From positions 1 to 61,160 of the forward strand of contig CAIRQX010000103.1 of assembly GCA_903880855.1 (NCBI GenBank): 61,160 bases of DNA. The letters are read 5' to 3'. Position 1 is the stretch's first letter. Every line of letters begins with the position of its first letter. Both the position numbers and the translations under genes were made by a program. The stretch comes from an uncultured Burkholderiales bacterium (GTDB lineage: Bacteria; Pseudomonadota; Gammaproteobacteria; Burkholderiales; Burkholderiaceae_C). The notes below the pieces were generated by a model. It saw only the letters and a program-made list of their open reading frames with translations, made no database searches and was not told the origin of the DNA. Shown one piece after another: positions 1-10,074 of the stretch.

Positions 1-1
1 A

Positions 2-142
2 TTTGTGGCTGGTGCGCGCGGTTTTATTGACGACGTGATCCAACCTCATGAAACCCGTAAGCGCATTTGCCGCTCCTTGGTCATGCTCAAAGACAAAAAG
101 ATTGATAACCCATGGCGCAAGCACGGCAATATTCCGTTGTAA
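2..142 (+). CDS. pccB: Propionyl-CoA carboxylase beta subunit, C-terminal end (partial)
   Basis: Only the last 46 codons and the stop are in the window; the gene begins upstream. The tail reads [16 protein letters not shown] followed by a short basic segment, which is the conserved C-terminal end of biotin-dependent carboxyltransferase beta chains (propionyl-, acetyl- or methylcrotonyl-CoA carboxylase). The next gene, 15 bases downstream, encodes the matching biotin carboxylase/carrier subunit, and a VOC protein follows, so propionyl-CoA is the most likely substrate. The subunit would transfer CO2 from carboxybiotin to propionyl-CoA to give methylmalonyl-CoA in the cytoplasm. Substrate choice is inferred from context. 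Confidence 0.85.
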   Translation, partial: FVAGARGFIDDVIQPHETRKRICRSLVMLKDKKIDNPWRKHGNIPL

Positions 143-157
143 GCCTAGGAGAGACAT

Positions 158-2209
158 ATGTTTAAAAAAATACTCATCGCCAACCGTGGCGAAATCGCCT
201 GCCGTGTCATGGCTACCGCCCGCAAAATGGGCATTCAGACAGTCGCCGTTTATTCTGAAGCCGACAAAGAAGCACGCCATGTGGCGATGGCCAATGAAGC
301 CGTTTGCATCGGACCATCATCTTCGCGTGAGTCCTATTTGGTAGCCGACAAAATCATCGCTGCTGCCAAGGAAACGGGTGCCGAAGCGATCCACCCTGGG
401 TATGGTTTTTTGAGTGAGAACGCTGAGTTCTCTAAGCGCTGTGAAGAATCTGGCATTGTTTTCATAGGACCTAAACACCATTCCATCGCAGCGATGGGCG
501 ACAAAATCGCTTCCAAAAAGCTCGCTGCAAAAGCAGGCGTGAATTGCATTCCTGGTGTGAACGATGCCATCGAAACACCGGAGAAAGCCGTCGAGATTGC
601 CAAAAGCATTGGCTACCCCGTGATGATCAAAGCCAGCGCCGGTGGCGGCGGTAAAGGTTTGCGCGTGGCCTACAACGACAAAGAGGCGCTGGAAGGTTTC
701 ACAAGTTGCCGCAACGAAGCACGCAATAGCTTTGGCGACGACCGTGTCTTTATTGAAAAGTTTGTCGAAGAACCCCGCCATATTGAAATCCAACTGATCG
801 GAGATTCACAAGGCCATGTACTCTATTTGAACGAGCGCGAATGCTCAATCCAGCGTCGCCACCAAAAAGTGATTGAAGAAGCCCCTTCGCCTTTTATCAG
901 TGACTCCACCCGCAAAGCCATGGGCGAACAAGCGGTGGCTTTGGCCAAAGCAGTGAAATACCAAAGCGCTGGCACGGTCGAGTTTGTGGTCGGTAAAGAC
1001 CAAAGCTTTTATTTTCTCGAGATGAACACCCGTTTGCAGGTGGAACACCCAGTGACAGAATGCATCACCGGTTTGGACTTGGTGGAATGGATGATCCGCA
1101 TAGCCGCGGGTGAGCCACTCACCTTGAAGCAAGAAGATGTGCAGCGCAATGGCTGGGCAATCGAGTGCCGTATCAACGCGGAAGATCCTTTCCGTAACTT
1201 TCTACCTTCTACTGGCAGACTGGTTCGCTTCCATCCGCCAGAGCCCACCATGTTCCAAGGCAACACCGAGCAACTCTTCGGCGTGCGTGTAGACACCGGT
1301 GTGCAAGAGGGCGGTGAGATTCCGATGTTCTATGACTCGATGATCGCCAAGCTCATCGTCCATGGCCATGACCGCAATGATGCGATTGCCAAAATGCGCG
1401 AAGCTTTAAATGCATTCGTGATTCGTGGCATCAGCTCAAACATCCCGTTCCAATCCGCCTTGCTGGCGCATCCGCGGTTTGTCTCAGGTGAATTCAACAC
1501 AGGCTTTATTGCTGAGCAATATGCCCACGGTTTCCGCGCCGAAGACGTTACCCACCAAGACCCAGACTTTCTTATTGCCTTGGCCGCCTTTGTGCGCCGC
1601 CGCTCGCGTGAACGCGCTGCGGGCTTAAGCGGACAGTTACCTGGCTATGACGTGAAAGTGGGACAGGCCTACACCATCATCACACTTGACGCCAAAGGCG
1701 ACCACCACCACACGCAAGTAGAGGTAGACGACTCGATGGGTCGCCATGGCACTGCCATCATCAAAGTCAATGGCAAGAACTACGCGATTGCCAGCGAATC
1801 GCGTATCAACGATGTAGCGATTCAAGGTACTGTTAACGGACAACCGTTCACTGCGCAAGTAGAGCGCGGATCTGTAAAAAATCCTCTCGGACTAAAACTT
1901 CAACACAACGGCACTCGCATTGACGCTATGGTGATCTCTCCACGCATGGCCGAGTTGTACAAACTCATGCCATTCAAAGCACCGCCAGACTTGAGCCGTT
2001 TTGTGCTCTCACCGATGCCTGGTTTGTTGGTCGATGTGGCAGTCAAACCTGGCCAAAAAGTGTTGGCAGGAGAGCGTGTGGCGGTGATCGAAGCCATGAA
2101 GATGGAAAACGTCTTGTTTGCATTGCAAGACGGTGTGGTGAAAAGCGTGGTCGCCACCCAAGGCGAGTCACTTACCGTCGACCAGGTGATTGTGGAGTTT
2201 GAGGCATGA
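158..2209 (+). CDS. pccA: Propionyl-CoA carboxylase alpha subunit (biotin carboxylase and carrier)
   Basis: The 683-residue protein has an N-terminal biotin carboxylase (about residues 1-450) starting [16 protein letters not shown], with the glycine-rich ATP-grasp loop [10 protein letters not shown], a middle linker, and a C-terminal biotinyl domain with the motif EAMKMEN; the biotinylated lysine is Lys648. It carboxylates its own biotin with bicarbonate and ATP and hands CO2 to the beta subunit encoded just upstream. The start is supported by an AGGAGA ribosome site about 8 bases before the ATG. The stop overlaps the next gene's start by four bases (ATGA), so translation of the two is probably coupled. 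A 3-methylcrotonyl-CoA carboxylase is the main alternative; the length and downstream VOC gene favour propionyl-CoA. Confidence 0.9.
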   Translation: MFKKILIANRGEIACRVMATARKMGIQTVAVYSEADKEARHVAMANEAVCIGPSSSRESYLVADKIIAAAKETGAEAIHPGYGFLSENAEFSKRCEESGIVFIGPKHHSIAAMGDKIASKKLAAKAGVNCIPGVNDAIETPEKAVEIAKSIGYPVMIKASAGGGGKGLRVAYNDKEALEGFTSCRNEARNSFGDDRVFIEKFVEEPRHIEIQLIGDSQGHVLYLNERECSIQRRHQKVIEEAPSPFISDSTRKAMGEQAVALAKAVKYQSAGTVEFVVGKDQSFYFLEMNTRLQVEHPVTECITGLDLVEWMIRIAAGEPLTLKQEDVQRNGWAIECRINAEDPFRNFLPSTGRLVRFHPPEPTMFQGNTEQLFGVRVDTGVQEGGEIPMFYDSMIAKLIVHGHDRNDAIAKMREALNAFVIRGISSNIPFQSALLAHPRFVSGEFNTGFIAEQYAHGFRAEDVTHQDPDFLIALAAFVRRRSRERAAGLSGQLPGYDVKVGQAYTIITLDAKGDHHHTQVEVDDSMGRHGTAIIKVNGKNYAIASESRINDVAIQGTVNGQPFTAQVERGSVKNPLGLKLQHNGTRIDAMVISPRMAELYKLMPFKAPPDLSRFVLSPMPGLLVDVAVKPGQKVLAGERVAVIEAMKMENVLFALQDGVVKSVVATQGESLTVDQVIVEFEA

Positions 2210-2697
2210 CCTCCGTAAAGAGACCGTTCAAAGTTTTAGGCGTTCAGCAAATCGCCATTGGCGGACCCGATAAACATGCGCTCAAAAAACTGTGGGTCGA
2301 TATGTTTGGCTTGGAAGTCACCGGCACGTTTAAAAGTGAACGTGAAAACGTCGACGAAGACATTTGCGCCATGGGTGTTGGACCTTTCAAAGTCGAAGTT
2401 GACCTCATGCAACCTATAGACCCCGAAAAAAAACCAGCGGTTCACACCACGCCCTTAAACCACATCGGCCTTTGGATAGATGATCTACCCAAGGCGGTCG
2501 AATGGCTCACTGCGCAAGGCGTGCGCTTTGCCCCAGGTGGAATTCGCAAAGGTGCGGCTGGGTTTGACATCACCTTTTTGCATCCCAAAGCCAATGAAGA
2601 ATTTCCCATTGGCGGCGAAGGTGTGCTGATTGAGTTGGTGCAAGCTCCGAGCGAGGTGGTGAAAGCTTTCAGCGCACTGGCCGCGCAGCCTGACTAA
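2206..2697 (+). CDS. VOC-family protein, probable methylmalonyl-CoA epimerase
   Basis: The 163-residue protein has two glyoxalase/VOC half-domains: an early [20 protein letters not shown] segment and a second [17 protein letters not shown] segment ending in [10 protein letters not shown]. The paired H/Q-E positions expected for metal binding in VOC enzymes are visible (Gln near residue 14, His near 82, Glu near 147). It overlaps pccA by four bases, so it belongs to the propionyl-CoA operon, where an epimerase interconverting (S)- and (R)-methylmalonyl-CoA would be the logical product. No mutase gene is in the window. A lactoylglutathione-lyase-like enzyme of other specificity is possible. Its 3' end overlaps the convergent ferredoxin gene by four bases. 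Confidence 0.75.
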   Translation: MTSVKRPFKVLGVQQIAIGGPDKHALKKLWVDMFGLEVTGTFKSERENVDEDICAMGVGPFKVEVDLMQPIDPEKKPAVHTTPLNHIGLWIDDLPKAVEWLTAQGVRFAPGGIRKGAAGFDITFLHPKANEEFPIGGEGVLIELVQAPSEVVKAFSALAAQPD

Positions 2698-3245
2698 CCA
2701 GATTTACGCGTGTTGGTCAGCGCCTCCAGCCGCGCGCCTTCTTCTTTTTGTAAACGCCCAAGTCTGGCAGTTTTAGCCTCATAACGATTGCGTGCTAGGT
2801 TGGCTAAATCTTGCGACCAAGCATGCCAGCCTGTGAGATTTGCATCTACAGGTTGCAGTGCGATGCAATCCACAGGACACACGGGAATACACAACTCGCA
2901 ACCTGTGCAATAGGGTTCTATGACGGTGTGCATGCGTTTGTTGCTACCAACTATCGCGTCGGTAGGGCAGGCGTCGAGGCACAACGTGCAGCCAATGCAC
3001 CAGTCTTCATCGATCACCGCTAATGTGCGCGGCGCTTCCATACCGTTGTCTGGGTTGAGCGGAATCACTGCTTTCCCAGTGATAGCCGCTAAGCGAACAA
3101 TGCCCTCAGCGCCTCCGGGCGGGCATTGATTGATAGAGGCTTCTTCGTTGGCAATTGCTTGTGCGTAATTCAAGCAATCGGGATATCCACAACGCGTGCA
3201 TTGCGTTTGCGGCAGGGCGTCAACAATGCGATCGACCAGACTCAC
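2694..3245 (-). CDS. rsxB: RnfB/RsxB-like ferredoxin-type electron carrier
   Basis: The protein (183 residues) starts with a four-cysteine Fe-S motif (CTRCGYPDC...C, residues 17-41), the N-terminal cluster domain of RnfB/RsxB, then carries a two-[4Fe-4S] ferredoxin module ([12 protein letters not shown] and [12 protein letters not shown]). The hydrophobic N-terminal helix that anchors classic RnfB is absent, and no other rnf/rsx gene is nearby, so this is the stand-alone soluble form common in Burkholderiales. It probably shuttles electrons to an unidentified partner. Its start overlaps the stop of phaZ by four bases (same strand), so it is likely co-transcribed with the PHB depolymerase. Confidence 0.85.
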   Translation of the reverse strand: MSLVDRIVDALPQTQCTRCGYPDCLNYAQAIANEEASINQCPPGGAEGIVRLAAITGKAVIPLNPDNGMEAPRTLAVIDEDWCIGCTLCLDACPTDAIVGSNKRMHTVIEPYCTGCELCIPVCPVDCIALQPVDANLTGWHAWSQDLANLARNRYEAKTARLGRLQKEEGARLEALTNTRKSG

Positions 3246-4642
3246 TTGGCTGATCGAGTGGCTTTTTTGGCAGAAGCCTTAGATGGTGATGCTTTAACAG
3301 TAGCGCGTTGAGTGGCAACGCTTTTAGCTGCAGCTTTTACAAGCTTGGGCTTAGTGGCTTTAGTGCGAACAGGCTGTGGCTTGTTGTGTTGTGCAATAAA
3401 GGCTTTCACCACGGGATACACCACATCGCGCCAACGGCGTCCGCTAAAAATACCGTAGTGGCCAGCGCCTTTGGCCTCTAAATGTTCGCTGTCTTTGTCG
3501 GGTATGCCGGTACACAATTTGTGCGCTGCTTCAGTCTGACCTGAGCCAGAAATATCGTCTAACTCGCCTTCGACAGTGAGTAATCCTGTATTGCGAATGT
3601 CTTGGGGACGCACCAACTCCATCACGCCTTCGGGTGACTTGACTTGCCATGTGCCGCGCACAAGTTTGAATTCTTGGAATACCGTGTTGATGGTTTCCAA
3701 GTAATAGTCAGCATCCATGTCGAGCACCGCGTTGTACTCATCGTAGAAGTAGCGGTGCGCTTCAGCGTTGGTATCGTCGCCTTTGATCAGGTCTTTGAAA
3801 TAGTCGTAATGGCTTTTGAGGTGGCGGTCGGGGTTCATCGCCACAAAGCCGCTGTGTTGCAAGAAGCCTGGGTAGACACGACGGCCAGCGCCAGGGAAGT
3901 TTTCAGGCACGCGATAAATCACGTTGTTTTCAAACCAACTAAAGCTCTTGTTCATGGCCAGGTTGTTCACGGCCGTGGGAGACTTGGTGGCGTCAATCGG
4001 GCCGCCCATCATGGTCATGCTGAGTGGAATTTTTTCTCCGCGTGATGCCATTAAAGATACTGCGGCTAGAACCGGCACCGTGGGTTGGCAAACACTGATG
4101 ACGTGGCAGTTACCGTATTTCCCTTGCAGATGGCGAATAAAGTCTTCGACGTAATTGACATAGTCGTCAAGGTGAAACTCGCCTTCACTCATTGGCACCA
4201 ATCGGGCATTGCGCCAGTCGGTGACATACACCTTGTGCTCTTTGAGCATGGTTTTGACGGTATCGCGCAATAGCGTTGCATAGTGGCCAGAAAGAGGTGC
4301 TACGATCAAGACGACAGGTTGACCTTTGATCTTGGTCAGGGTCTTGGAGTCATCTGAAAAACGCTTGAATCGGCGCAATTCGCAAAATGGCTTGTCTAGT
4401 TCGATGCGTTCATGGATGGCAATTTCCACACCATCTATATCAATAGACTTGATACCGAACTCTGGCTTTTCGTAATCTTTGCCCAAGCGGTAGATCAAAT
4501 CGTACCCAGCCGATACCCGTTGACCAAAAGACGTACCACTAATTGGCGACATGGGATTGCTGTAGAGCTTGGCCGTGGCATGCGCAAAATCAGCAAACGG
4601 CTCCATCAAAGAGCGCTGGGTTTCAAAAATTTTATAAAGCAT
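3242..4642 (-). CDS. phaZ: Intracellular poly(3-hydroxybutyrate) depolymerase with a basic C-terminal tail
   Basis: The 466-residue protein matches the i-PHB depolymerase family (PhaZa1 of Cupriavidus necator, about 419 residues). The nucleophile motif ISVCQPTVP places the catalytic cysteine at Cys185, a cysteine where lipases have serine, as in that family. It would mobilise stored PHB granules in the cytoplasm. The last 45 or so residues form a low-complexity Lys/Ala/Thr/Ser-rich tail (TKATKPKLVKAAAK and AKKATRSAK repeats) that the typical family member lacks and that resembles the DNA-binding tails of phasins such as PhaF and PhaM. Two copies of GTGCAATAT lie upstream of the start. Downstream, rsxB overlaps by four bases. 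Confidence 0.9.
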   Translation of the reverse strand: MLYKIFETQRSLMEPFADFAHATAKLYSNPMSPISGTSFGQRVSAGYDLIYRLGKDYEKPEFGIKSIDIDGVEIAIHERIELDKPFCELRRFKRFSDDSKTLTKIKGQPVVLIVAPLSGHYATLLRDTVKTMLKEHKVYVTDWRNARLVPMSEGEFHLDDYVNYVEDFIRHLQGKYGNCHVISVCQPTVPVLAAVSLMASRGEKIPLSMTMMGGPIDATKSPTAVNNLAMNKSFSWFENNVIYRVPENFPGAGRRVYPGFLQHSGFVAMNPDRHLKSHYDYFKDLIKGDDTNAEAHRYFYDEYNAVLDMDADYYLETINTVFQEFKLVRGTWQVKSPEGVMELVRPQDIRNTGLLTVEGELDDISGSGQTEAAHKLCTGIPDKDSEHLEAKGAGHYGIFSGRRWRDVVYPVVKAFIAQHNKPQPVRTKATKPKLVKAAAKSVATQRATVKASPSKASAKKATRSAK

Positions 4643-4668
4643 GCAAAGGGTCTCTCAAAATGGTGCCT

Positions 4669-4691
4669 GTGCAATATAACAGTGCAATATG
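4669..4691. promoter_or_regulatory. Direct repeat upstream of phaZ, possible regulator site
   Basis: GTGCAATAT occurs at 4669-4677 and again at 4682-4690, 13 bases apart, 27 to 49 bases upstream of the phaZ start codon. Repeated TGCA-containing sites are typical for the PHB regulator PhaR, so this is a candidate operator. No PhaR gene is in the window, and the assignment is inference. Confidence 0.35.
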
Positions 4692-4696
4692 AACTT

Positions 4697-4720
4697 AAAT
4701 TGGGGGCTGTCCCCCAATTT
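4697..4720 (-). terminator. Perfect hairpin at the 3' end of tyrB
   Basis: AAATTGGGGG and CCCCCAATTT form a perfect 10-bp stem around the loop CTGT. It overlaps the last bases of the tyrB stop codon and lies between tyrB and phaZ on the same strand. The strong GC core and the trailing AATTT suggest an intrinsic terminator or an attenuating or processing hairpin; the U tract is short. Confidence 0.55.
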
Positions 4721-5918
4721 ACTGGACGACTTTGGCGATGGAAGCGCAGACGTGGTCTATATTTTTGCTGTTCAAAGCCGCTACACACATACGCCCTGTG
4801 TCTGTGCCATAGACGCCAAACTCATTGCGCAGACGCACCATTTGGTCTTTGGTCAGGCCTGAATAACTGAACATGCCGATTTGGCGGGTAATGAAACTCA
4901 TGTCTTGTTTCACGCCAGCGGCTTTTAGGCCATCCACCATTTTTTGACGCATGGCTTTGATGCGCACGCGCATTTCGCCGAGTTCTTTTTCCCAAATGGC
5001 GCGCAGCTCTGGGTTGCCCAACACCGCTGCAACTACCGCGCCGCCGTGAATAGGCGGGTTGGAATAGTTGGTGCGGATGACGATTTTGAGTTGACTCAAC
5101 ACACGGCCGCACTCTTCTTTGTCTTTGCAGACCACACTCAATGCGCCCACACGCTCGCCATAGAGGCTGAAGCTTTTCGAAAAAGAGGTTGACACAAAGA
5201 AGTTCAAACCGGCAGCCACGAACTTTTGAATCACTGCGCCGTCTTCTTGGATACCGTGGCCAAAACCTTGGTAGGCCATGTCTAAAAATGCAGTGAGGCT
5301 TTTGGCTTTCACCACGTCGATCACCTTGTCCCACTGCTCGGGGGTGATGTCATAGCCAGTTGGGTTGTGGCAACACGCATGCAAAACGACAACCGTGCCA
5401 GCTGGCGCTGCATTGAGAGAGGCGAGCATGCCGTCAAAGTTGATGTCTTTTTTGCTGGCGTCGTAGTAGGCGTATGTCTCGACAGTGAAGCCAGCATTGG
5501 TGAATAAACCGCGGTGGTTTTCCCAGCTTGGGTCAGAAATCAGCACCTTGGCTTTTGGGTTCAAGTGGCGCAGAAAATCAGCGCCGACCTTCAAGCCGCC
5601 TGTGCCGCCCAAACCTTGCACCGTAGCCACGCGGCCAGAAGTGACAGGCTCGGAATCTGCACCAAAGACCAAATGTTTGACCGCCGTGTCGTAAGCCGCA
5701 ATGCCGTCAATTGGCAAGTAGCCACGCGCACTGGGGTGCGACATCATGGTTTTTTCGGCGGCTTGCACGCACTCCAATAAAGGTAGTTTGCCGTTGTCGT
5801 CAAAGTACACGCCAACGCCTAGGTTTACTTTATTGGGGTTGGTGTCGGAGGCAAATTGCTCGTTGAGACCCAAAATCGGGTCGCGGGGTGCCATTTCGAC
5901 AGCGGTAAACAGTGACAT
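4719..5918 (-). CDS. tyrB: Aromatic amino acid / aspartate aminotransferase (class I)
   Basis: The 399-residue protein is full length for PLP-dependent fold-type I aminotransferases of the AspC/TyrB group. It starts MSLFTAVEMAPRDPILGL and carries NLGVGVYFDD, the HACCHNPTGYD loop, and the Schiff-base lysine motif SFSKSFSLYGERVG near residue 250. It transaminates aspartate and/or aromatic amino acids with 2-oxoglutarate. The start is preceded by AAGGA about 8 bases upstream. It is divergent from uvrB, and a perfect hairpin follows its stop. Whether aspartate or tyrosine/phenylalanine is the main substrate cannot be decided from sequence. Confidence 0.88.
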   Translation of the reverse strand: MSLFTAVEMAPRDPILGLNEQFASDTNPNKVNLGVGVYFDDNGKLPLLECVQAAEKTMMSHPSARGYLPIDGIAAYDTAVKHLVFGADSEPVTSGRVATVQGLGGTGGLKVGADFLRHLNPKAKVLISDPSWENHRGLFTNAGFTVETYAYYDASKKDINFDGMLASLNAAPAGTVVVLHACCHNPTGYDITPEQWDKVIDVVKAKSLTAFLDMAYQGFGHGIQEDGAVIQKFVAAGLNFFVSTSFSKSFSLYGERVGALSVVCKDKEECGRVLSQLKIVIRTNYSNPPIHGGAVVAAVLGNPELRAIWEKELGEMRVRIKAMRQKMVDGLKAAGVKQDMSFITRQIGMFSYSGLTKDQMVRLRNEFGVYGTDTGRMCVAALNSKNIDHVCASIAKVVQ

Positions 5919-6017
5919 CGTGGGTCCTTGAACTGGGGTAAAAAGGGAGTTTCTAGGGAGATTGGCTCAGTCTGAGGTAGGCTTAAGCGTTTTCCCTATA
6001 TTTTAATCCCCTGCAGC

Positions 6018-6035
6018 GCATGCTTTTGAGCATGC
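6018..6035 (+). promoter_or_regulatory. Inverted repeat just upstream of uvrB
   Basis: GCATGC-TTTTGA-GCATGC ends four bases before the uvrB start codon, so the hairpin covers the place where a ribosome site would be. No clear Shine-Dalgarno sequence is seen. It may modulate translation initiation. No LexA box was found between tyrB and uvrB. Confidence 0.35.
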
Positions 6036-6039
6036 CATT

Positions 6040-8181
6040 ATGAAACCCATGCCCACGCCATTAGCCGTTGATTTAGAACTTGCCAAAGCCCAGGTAGAAG
6101 CCAAAATTGCAGCTGAAGGTGCCGCAAGTCCTGCTGCTGGCGTATTTGTGAGTTACCCCGGCTCGCCGTTTGAGTTGTTCCAGCCCTACCAGCCAGCAGG
6201 GGATCAGCCCACCGCCATCAACGAACTGGTGGACGGCATCAACGACGGTGAAGTCTTTCAAACCCTGTTGGGGGTGACGGGCTCCGGCAAAACCTTCACT
6301 ATGGCCAATGTGATTGCGCGCATGGGGCGACCGGCCATCATCTTTGCGCCCAACAAAACCTTGGCTGCACAGCTTTACAGCGAATTCCGCGAATTTTTCC
6401 CTAAGAACGCGGTCGAATATTTCGTCAGCTACTACGACTACTACCAGCCAGAAGCTTACGTTCCGCAGCGCGACTTGTTCATTGAAAAAGACAGCGCGAT
6501 CAACGAGCACATCGAGCAAATGCGTTTGAGTTGCACCAAGAGCATCTTGGAGAGACGCGACGTGATCGTGGTGGCTACCGTTTCAGCCATCTACGGTATT
6601 GGTGAGCCCGAGAGCTACCACCGCATGGTGATGACGGTCCGCGCCGGCGACAAAATTGGCCAACGAGACGCCATCGCCCAATTGGTGCGTATGCAGTATG
6701 AGCGCAATGACCAAGACTTCTCGCGTGGCAAATTCCGTGTGCGGGGCGACACCATCGATGTGTTTCCCGCCGAGCATTCCGAGTTGGCCATACGCATCGA
6801 GTTATTCGACGACGAAATCGAAAGTCTGCAACTCTTTGACCCGCTCACAGGCCGTATTCGTCAAAAAATCCCGCGATTCACCATTTACCCGTCGAGCCAC
6901 TATGTCACCCCGCGCGACCGCGTGTTGGCGGCGGTTGAAATCATCAAGGTTGAACTTGCTGAGCGTTTGAAAGAATTGGTGGGCATGAACAAACTGGTCG
7001 AGGCCCAGCGCTTAGAACAACGCACCCGCTTCGACCTCGAGATGCTCTCTGAAGTCGGCCACTGCAAAGGCATTGAAAACTACACCCGCCATTTGTCAGG
7101 CGCCAAGCCTGGTGACCCACCCAGCACCTTGACGGACTACATGCCCAAAGACGCGCTGATGTTCTTGGACGAGAGCCACGTCATGATTGGCCAGCTCGGT
7201 GGCATGTACAACGGCGACCGTTCGCGCAAGACCACTTTGGTCGAATACGGCTTTCGCTTACCCAGTGCCCTTGATAACCGTCCATTGAAATTAGAAGAGT
7301 TCGAAAAGCGCATGCGACAAGTTGTTTTCGTTTCGGCCACACCTGCCGATTACGAAAAAACGCATGCGGGTCGGGTCGTCGAGCAACTTGTGAGGCCTAC
7401 AGGTTTGGTGGACCCCCAAGTCGAAGTGCGTCCCGCCACCCACCAAGTGGATGACGTGTTGCAAGAAATTCGGATTCGGGTGGAATTGAAAGAGCGCGTG
7501 CTTATCACTACCTTGACCAAGCGCATGGCAGAGCAGTTAACAGACTATTTGAGTGACAACGGCGTCAAAGTGCGTTACTTGCATAGCGACATCGACACCG
7601 TAGAGCGCGTCGAAATCCTGCGTGACTTGCGTTTGGGCACCTTTGATGTACTGGTTGGCATCAACTTGCTGCGAGAAGGTATCGATTTACCTGAGGTCTC
7701 GCTCGTCGCCATCTTGGATGCCGACAAAGAAGGCTTTTTGCGATCGGAACGCAGTTTGATCCAAACGATTGGCCGTGCAGCCCGCAATATCAGTGGCAGA
7801 GCCATTCTGTATGCCGACCGCATGACCGAGTCGATGAAAAAAGCCATCGGCGAGACCGAGCGGCGTCGTGCCAAGCAGGTGGAGCACAACACCTTGCATG
7901 GCATCACGCCTAAAGGCGTTTTCAAGCAAGTACGCGATTTGATCGACGGCGTCTACAGCGAGAAGGCTGGCAAAGAGGCGCAAGAGCGCGAAATTGAAAA
8001 AGCCCGTATCGAAGACATGAGCGAGCGTGACATCGCCAAAGAGATCAAACGCCTAGAAAAGCTGATGATGGAGCATGCCCGTAACCTCGAATTCGAGAAT
8101 GCTGCCCGGGTCCGCGACCAGTTGGCCAACCTGCGCGCGCAGGCCTTTGGTGGGGCTGGCCACGACAATATCGTGGTCTAA
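6040..8181 (+). CDS. uvrB: Excinuclease ABC subunit B
   Basis: UvrB (713 residues) is the DNA-damage-verifying helicase-like subunit of nucleotide excision repair. About 45 poorly conserved residues precede the canonical start of the fold ([14 protein letters not shown]). Visible motifs are Walker A GVTGSGKT (residues 79-86), the beta-hairpin [12 protein letters not shown] that inserts into DNA, DESH, helicase motif VI (QTIGRAARN), and a C-terminal UVR domain (residues about 665-700) that binds UvrC. It is transcribed away from tyrB and ends about 90 bases before iscR. No obvious LexA site precedes it, although umuDC in this window has a perfect one. Confidence 0.97.
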   Translation: MKPMPTPLAVDLELAKAQVEAKIAAEGAASPAAGVFVSYPGSPFELFQPYQPAGDQPTAINELVDGINDGEVFQTLLGVTGSGKTFTMANVIARMGRPAIIFAPNKTLAAQLYSEFREFFPKNAVEYFVSYYDYYQPEAYVPQRDLFIEKDSAINEHIEQMRLSCTKSILERRDVIVVATVSAIYGIGEPESYHRMVMTVRAGDKIGQRDAIAQLVRMQYERNDQDFSRGKFRVRGDTIDVFPAEHSELAIRIELFDDEIESLQLFDPLTGRIRQKIPRFTIYPSSHYVTPRDRVLAAVEIIKVELAERLKELVGMNKLVEAQRLEQRTRFDLEMLSEVGHCKGIENYTRHLSGAKPGDPPSTLTDYMPKDALMFLDESHVMIGQLGGMYNGDRSRKTTLVEYGFRLPSALDNRPLKLEEFEKRMRQVVFVSATPADYEKTHAGRVVEQLVRPTGLVDPQVEVRPATHQVDDVLQEIRIRVELKERVLITTLTKRMAEQLTDYLSDNGVKVRYLHSDIDTVERVEILRDLRLGTFDVLVGINLLREGIDLPEVSLVAILDADKEGFLRSERSLIQTIGRAARNISGRAILYADRMTESMKKAIGETERRRAKQVEHNTLHGITPKGVFKQVRDLIDGVYSEKAGKEAQEREIEKARIEDMSERDIAKEIKRLEKLMMEHARNLEFENAARVRDQLANLRAQAFGGAGHDNIVV

Positions 8182-8217
8182 AAAAGGAGTACCCGACCAA
8201 ATCCGTGGGGATTAAGG

Positions 8218-8243
8218 TATACTTGACTCTATTAGTCGACAAA
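8218..8243 (+). promoter_or_regulatory. IscR type 1 binding site and probable isc promoter -10
   Basis: Positions 8219-8243 fit the published E. coli type 1 IscR consensus (ATASYYGACTRWWWYAGTCRRSTAT) at 22 of 25 positions, with the two half-sites GACT and AGTC intact. TATACT at 8218-8223 is a good -10 candidate overlapping the site; a -35 is weak. The site lies 29 bases upstream of iscR, consistent with holo-IscR autorepression of the isc operon. Confidence 0.8.
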
Positions 8244-8271
8244 GCCCCAACTTCACTTAAAGGAGCTCCCC

Positions 8272-8808
8272 ATGCGTCTTACTACCAAAGGTCGTTTTGC
8301 TGTTACTGCCATGATCGATTTGGCGCTTCGCCAAAGCAATGGTCCTGTTACTTTGGCCGCCATCAGCCAGCGCCAACAAATCTCGCTCTCTTATTTAGAG
8401 CAACTGTTTGGCAAGCTTCGCCGCCATGAACTCGTCGAATCCACACGTGGCCCAGGCGGCGGTTATTCCTTGGGTCGCAAAGCGGCCGACATCACTGTCG
8501 CAGACATCATCGTGTCGGTTGACGAACCTATCGACGCCACTCACTGCGGTGGTAAAGAAAATTGCTTGGGTGAAAGCGGCCGTTGCATGACCCACGAGCT
8601 GTGGACTTCCTTGAATCAGCGTATGGTCGATTTTTTAGACTCTGTCAGTTTGCAAAAACTGGTTGACGACCAATTGGCCAAAGGCATAGAGATCGAGAAC
8701 AAACCCAGCATGCGCAAAGCCATCTCTGCCATGCCTGTATCCAAGCCCATCCACGTTAACGCACCCAACTCAGTCTTTGCCTTGGGCAACGCTTTCGCTA
8801 AAAACTAA
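8272..8808 (+). CDS. iscR: Fe-S cluster assembly regulator IscR
   Basis: This Rrf2-family winged-helix regulator has 178 residues. It carries the recognition-helix region [13 protein letters not shown] and the cluster ligands Cys92, Cys98, Cys105 and probably His108 (motif [18 protein letters not shown]); the last spacing is one residue longer than in E. coli IscR. It senses [2Fe-2S] supply and represses the isc operon when holo. A near-consensus IscR site lies directly upstream, and AAAGGAG precedes the ATG. It heads iscRSUA-hscBA-fdx with a 17-base gap to iscS. The C-terminus ends in [12 protein letters not shown], a motif shared with the ligand-less paralogue at 29043-29567. Confidence 0.96.
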   Translation: MRLTTKGRFAVTAMIDLALRQSNGPVTLAAISQRQQISLSYLEQLFGKLRRHELVESTRGPGGGYSLGRKAADITVADIIVSVDEPIDATHCGGKENCLGESGRCMTHELWTSLNQRMVDFLDSVSLQKLVDDQLAKGIEIENKPSMRKAISAMPVSKPIHVNAPNSVFALGNAFAKN

Positions 8809-8825
8809 AACTGCCGGCCAACACC

Positions 8826-10046
8826 ATGGACATGACCCCACATTTCCCGATTTACCTCGATTACGCCTCGACCAATCCGGTCGACCCCCGCGTGGTCGAC
8901 GCCATGATTCCCTGGTTGCGCGAGCACTTTGGCAATCCTGCCTCGCGTAGCCATGCATGGGGTTGGGAAGCAGAGGAGGCGGTAGAAAAAGCCCGCGCAG
9001 ACGTCGCCGCCTTGATCGGCGCTGACCCCCGCGAAATCGTGTGGACTTCTGGTGCAACCGAGTCGAACAACCTCGCTATTAAAGGCGCGGCACATTTCTA
9101 CCAAACCAGAGGCAAGCACCTCATCACCGTCAAAACCGAGCACAAAGCGGTTTTGGACACCATGCGTGAACTCGAGCGGCAAGGTTTTGAGGTGACTTAC
9201 CTCGACGTGCAAGCCGATGGTTTGATCGACATGGACGTTCTCAAAGCGGCGATTCGTAAAGACACCATCCTGATCAGCGTCATGTTCGTGAACAACGAAA
9301 TTGGCGTCATCCAAGACATTCCTGCCATCGGCACGCTGTGCCGTGAAAAAGGCATCATCTTCCACGTCGATGCGGCGCAAGCCACGGGCAAAGTGGAAAT
9401 CGATATGGAAACCTTGCCCGTCGATTTGATGAGTCTTGCTTCCCATAAAACTTACGGCCCCAAAGGTATAGGCGCTTTGTATGTGCGTCGCAAACCACGT
9501 GTGCGTTTAGAAGCGCAAATGCACGGCGGTGGCCATGAGCGCGGTATGCGCAGCGGCACTTTGCCGACCCACCAATGTGTGGGCATGGGTGAAGCCTTCC
9601 GTATCGCCAAACTAGACATGGCCCAAGACCTCGCCAAAGCCAAAGCTTTGAGCAAGCGTCTGCTCGATGGCTTAACAGGCATCGAACAAGTCTTTATCAA
9701 CGGCCACTTAGAAAAGCGTGTGCCGCACAACCTCAACATCAGTTTTAACTATGTGGAAGGCGAGTCCCTCATCATGGGTATCAAGGGCTTGGCGGTGTCA
9801 TCTGGTTCTGCTTGTACCTCTGCCAGCTTGGAGCCTAGCTATGTATTGCGCGCATTAGGCCGCAGCGACGAATTAGCCCACAGCAGTTTGCGTATGACGG
9901 TCGGTCGTTTCTCCACCGAAGAAGAAATCGACTACGCGATCGAGACGATCAAACTCAACGTTGCCAAACTCCGCGACTTAAGCCCGCTGTGGGATATGTA
10001 CAAAGAAGGCATCGACATCTCGACTATCCAATGGGCTGCTCATTAA
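8826..10046 (+). CDS. iscS: Cysteine desulfurase IscS
   Basis: The 406-residue protein is a class V PLP enzyme that converts cysteine to alanine and delivers persulfide sulfur to IscU and other acceptors. PLP lysine Lys208 lies in [12 protein letters not shown], and the mobile catalytic Cys330 lies in [17 protein letters not shown], both matching IscS rather than SufS. The ATG lacks a strong ribosome site; an in-frame ATG two codons later is an alternative. Second gene of the isc operon. Confidence 0.97.
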   Translation: MDMTPHFPIYLDYASTNPVDPRVVDAMIPWLREHFGNPASRSHAWGWEAEEAVEKARADVAALIGADPREIVWTSGATESNNLAIKGAAHFYQTRGKHLITVKTEHKAVLDTMRELERQGFEVTYLDVQADGLIDMDVLKAAIRKDTILISVMFVNNEIGVIQDIPAIGTLCREKGIIFHVDAAQATGKVEIDMETLPVDLMSLASHKTYGPKGIGALYVRRKPRVRLEAQMHGGGHERGMRSGTLPTHQCVGMGEAFRIAKLDMAQDLAKAKALSKRLLDGLTGIEQVFINGHLEKRVPHNLNISFNYVEGESLIMGIKGLAVSSGSACTSASLEPSYVLRALGRSDELAHSSLRMTVGRFSTEEEIDYAIETIKLNVAKLRDLSPLWDMYKEGIDISTIQWAAH

Positions 10047-10074
10047 TTAGCATTTAGAAAAATTAGGACAAAAA

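Noticed and set aside
317..793. Long open frames on the minus strand inside pccA and in many other genes
   Set aside because: They are shadows of the real coding frame and show no recognisable domain or ribosome site.
5919..6039. LexA box before uvrB
   Set aside because: No CTGT-N8-ACAG or close variant is present in the tyrB-uvrB intergenic region.
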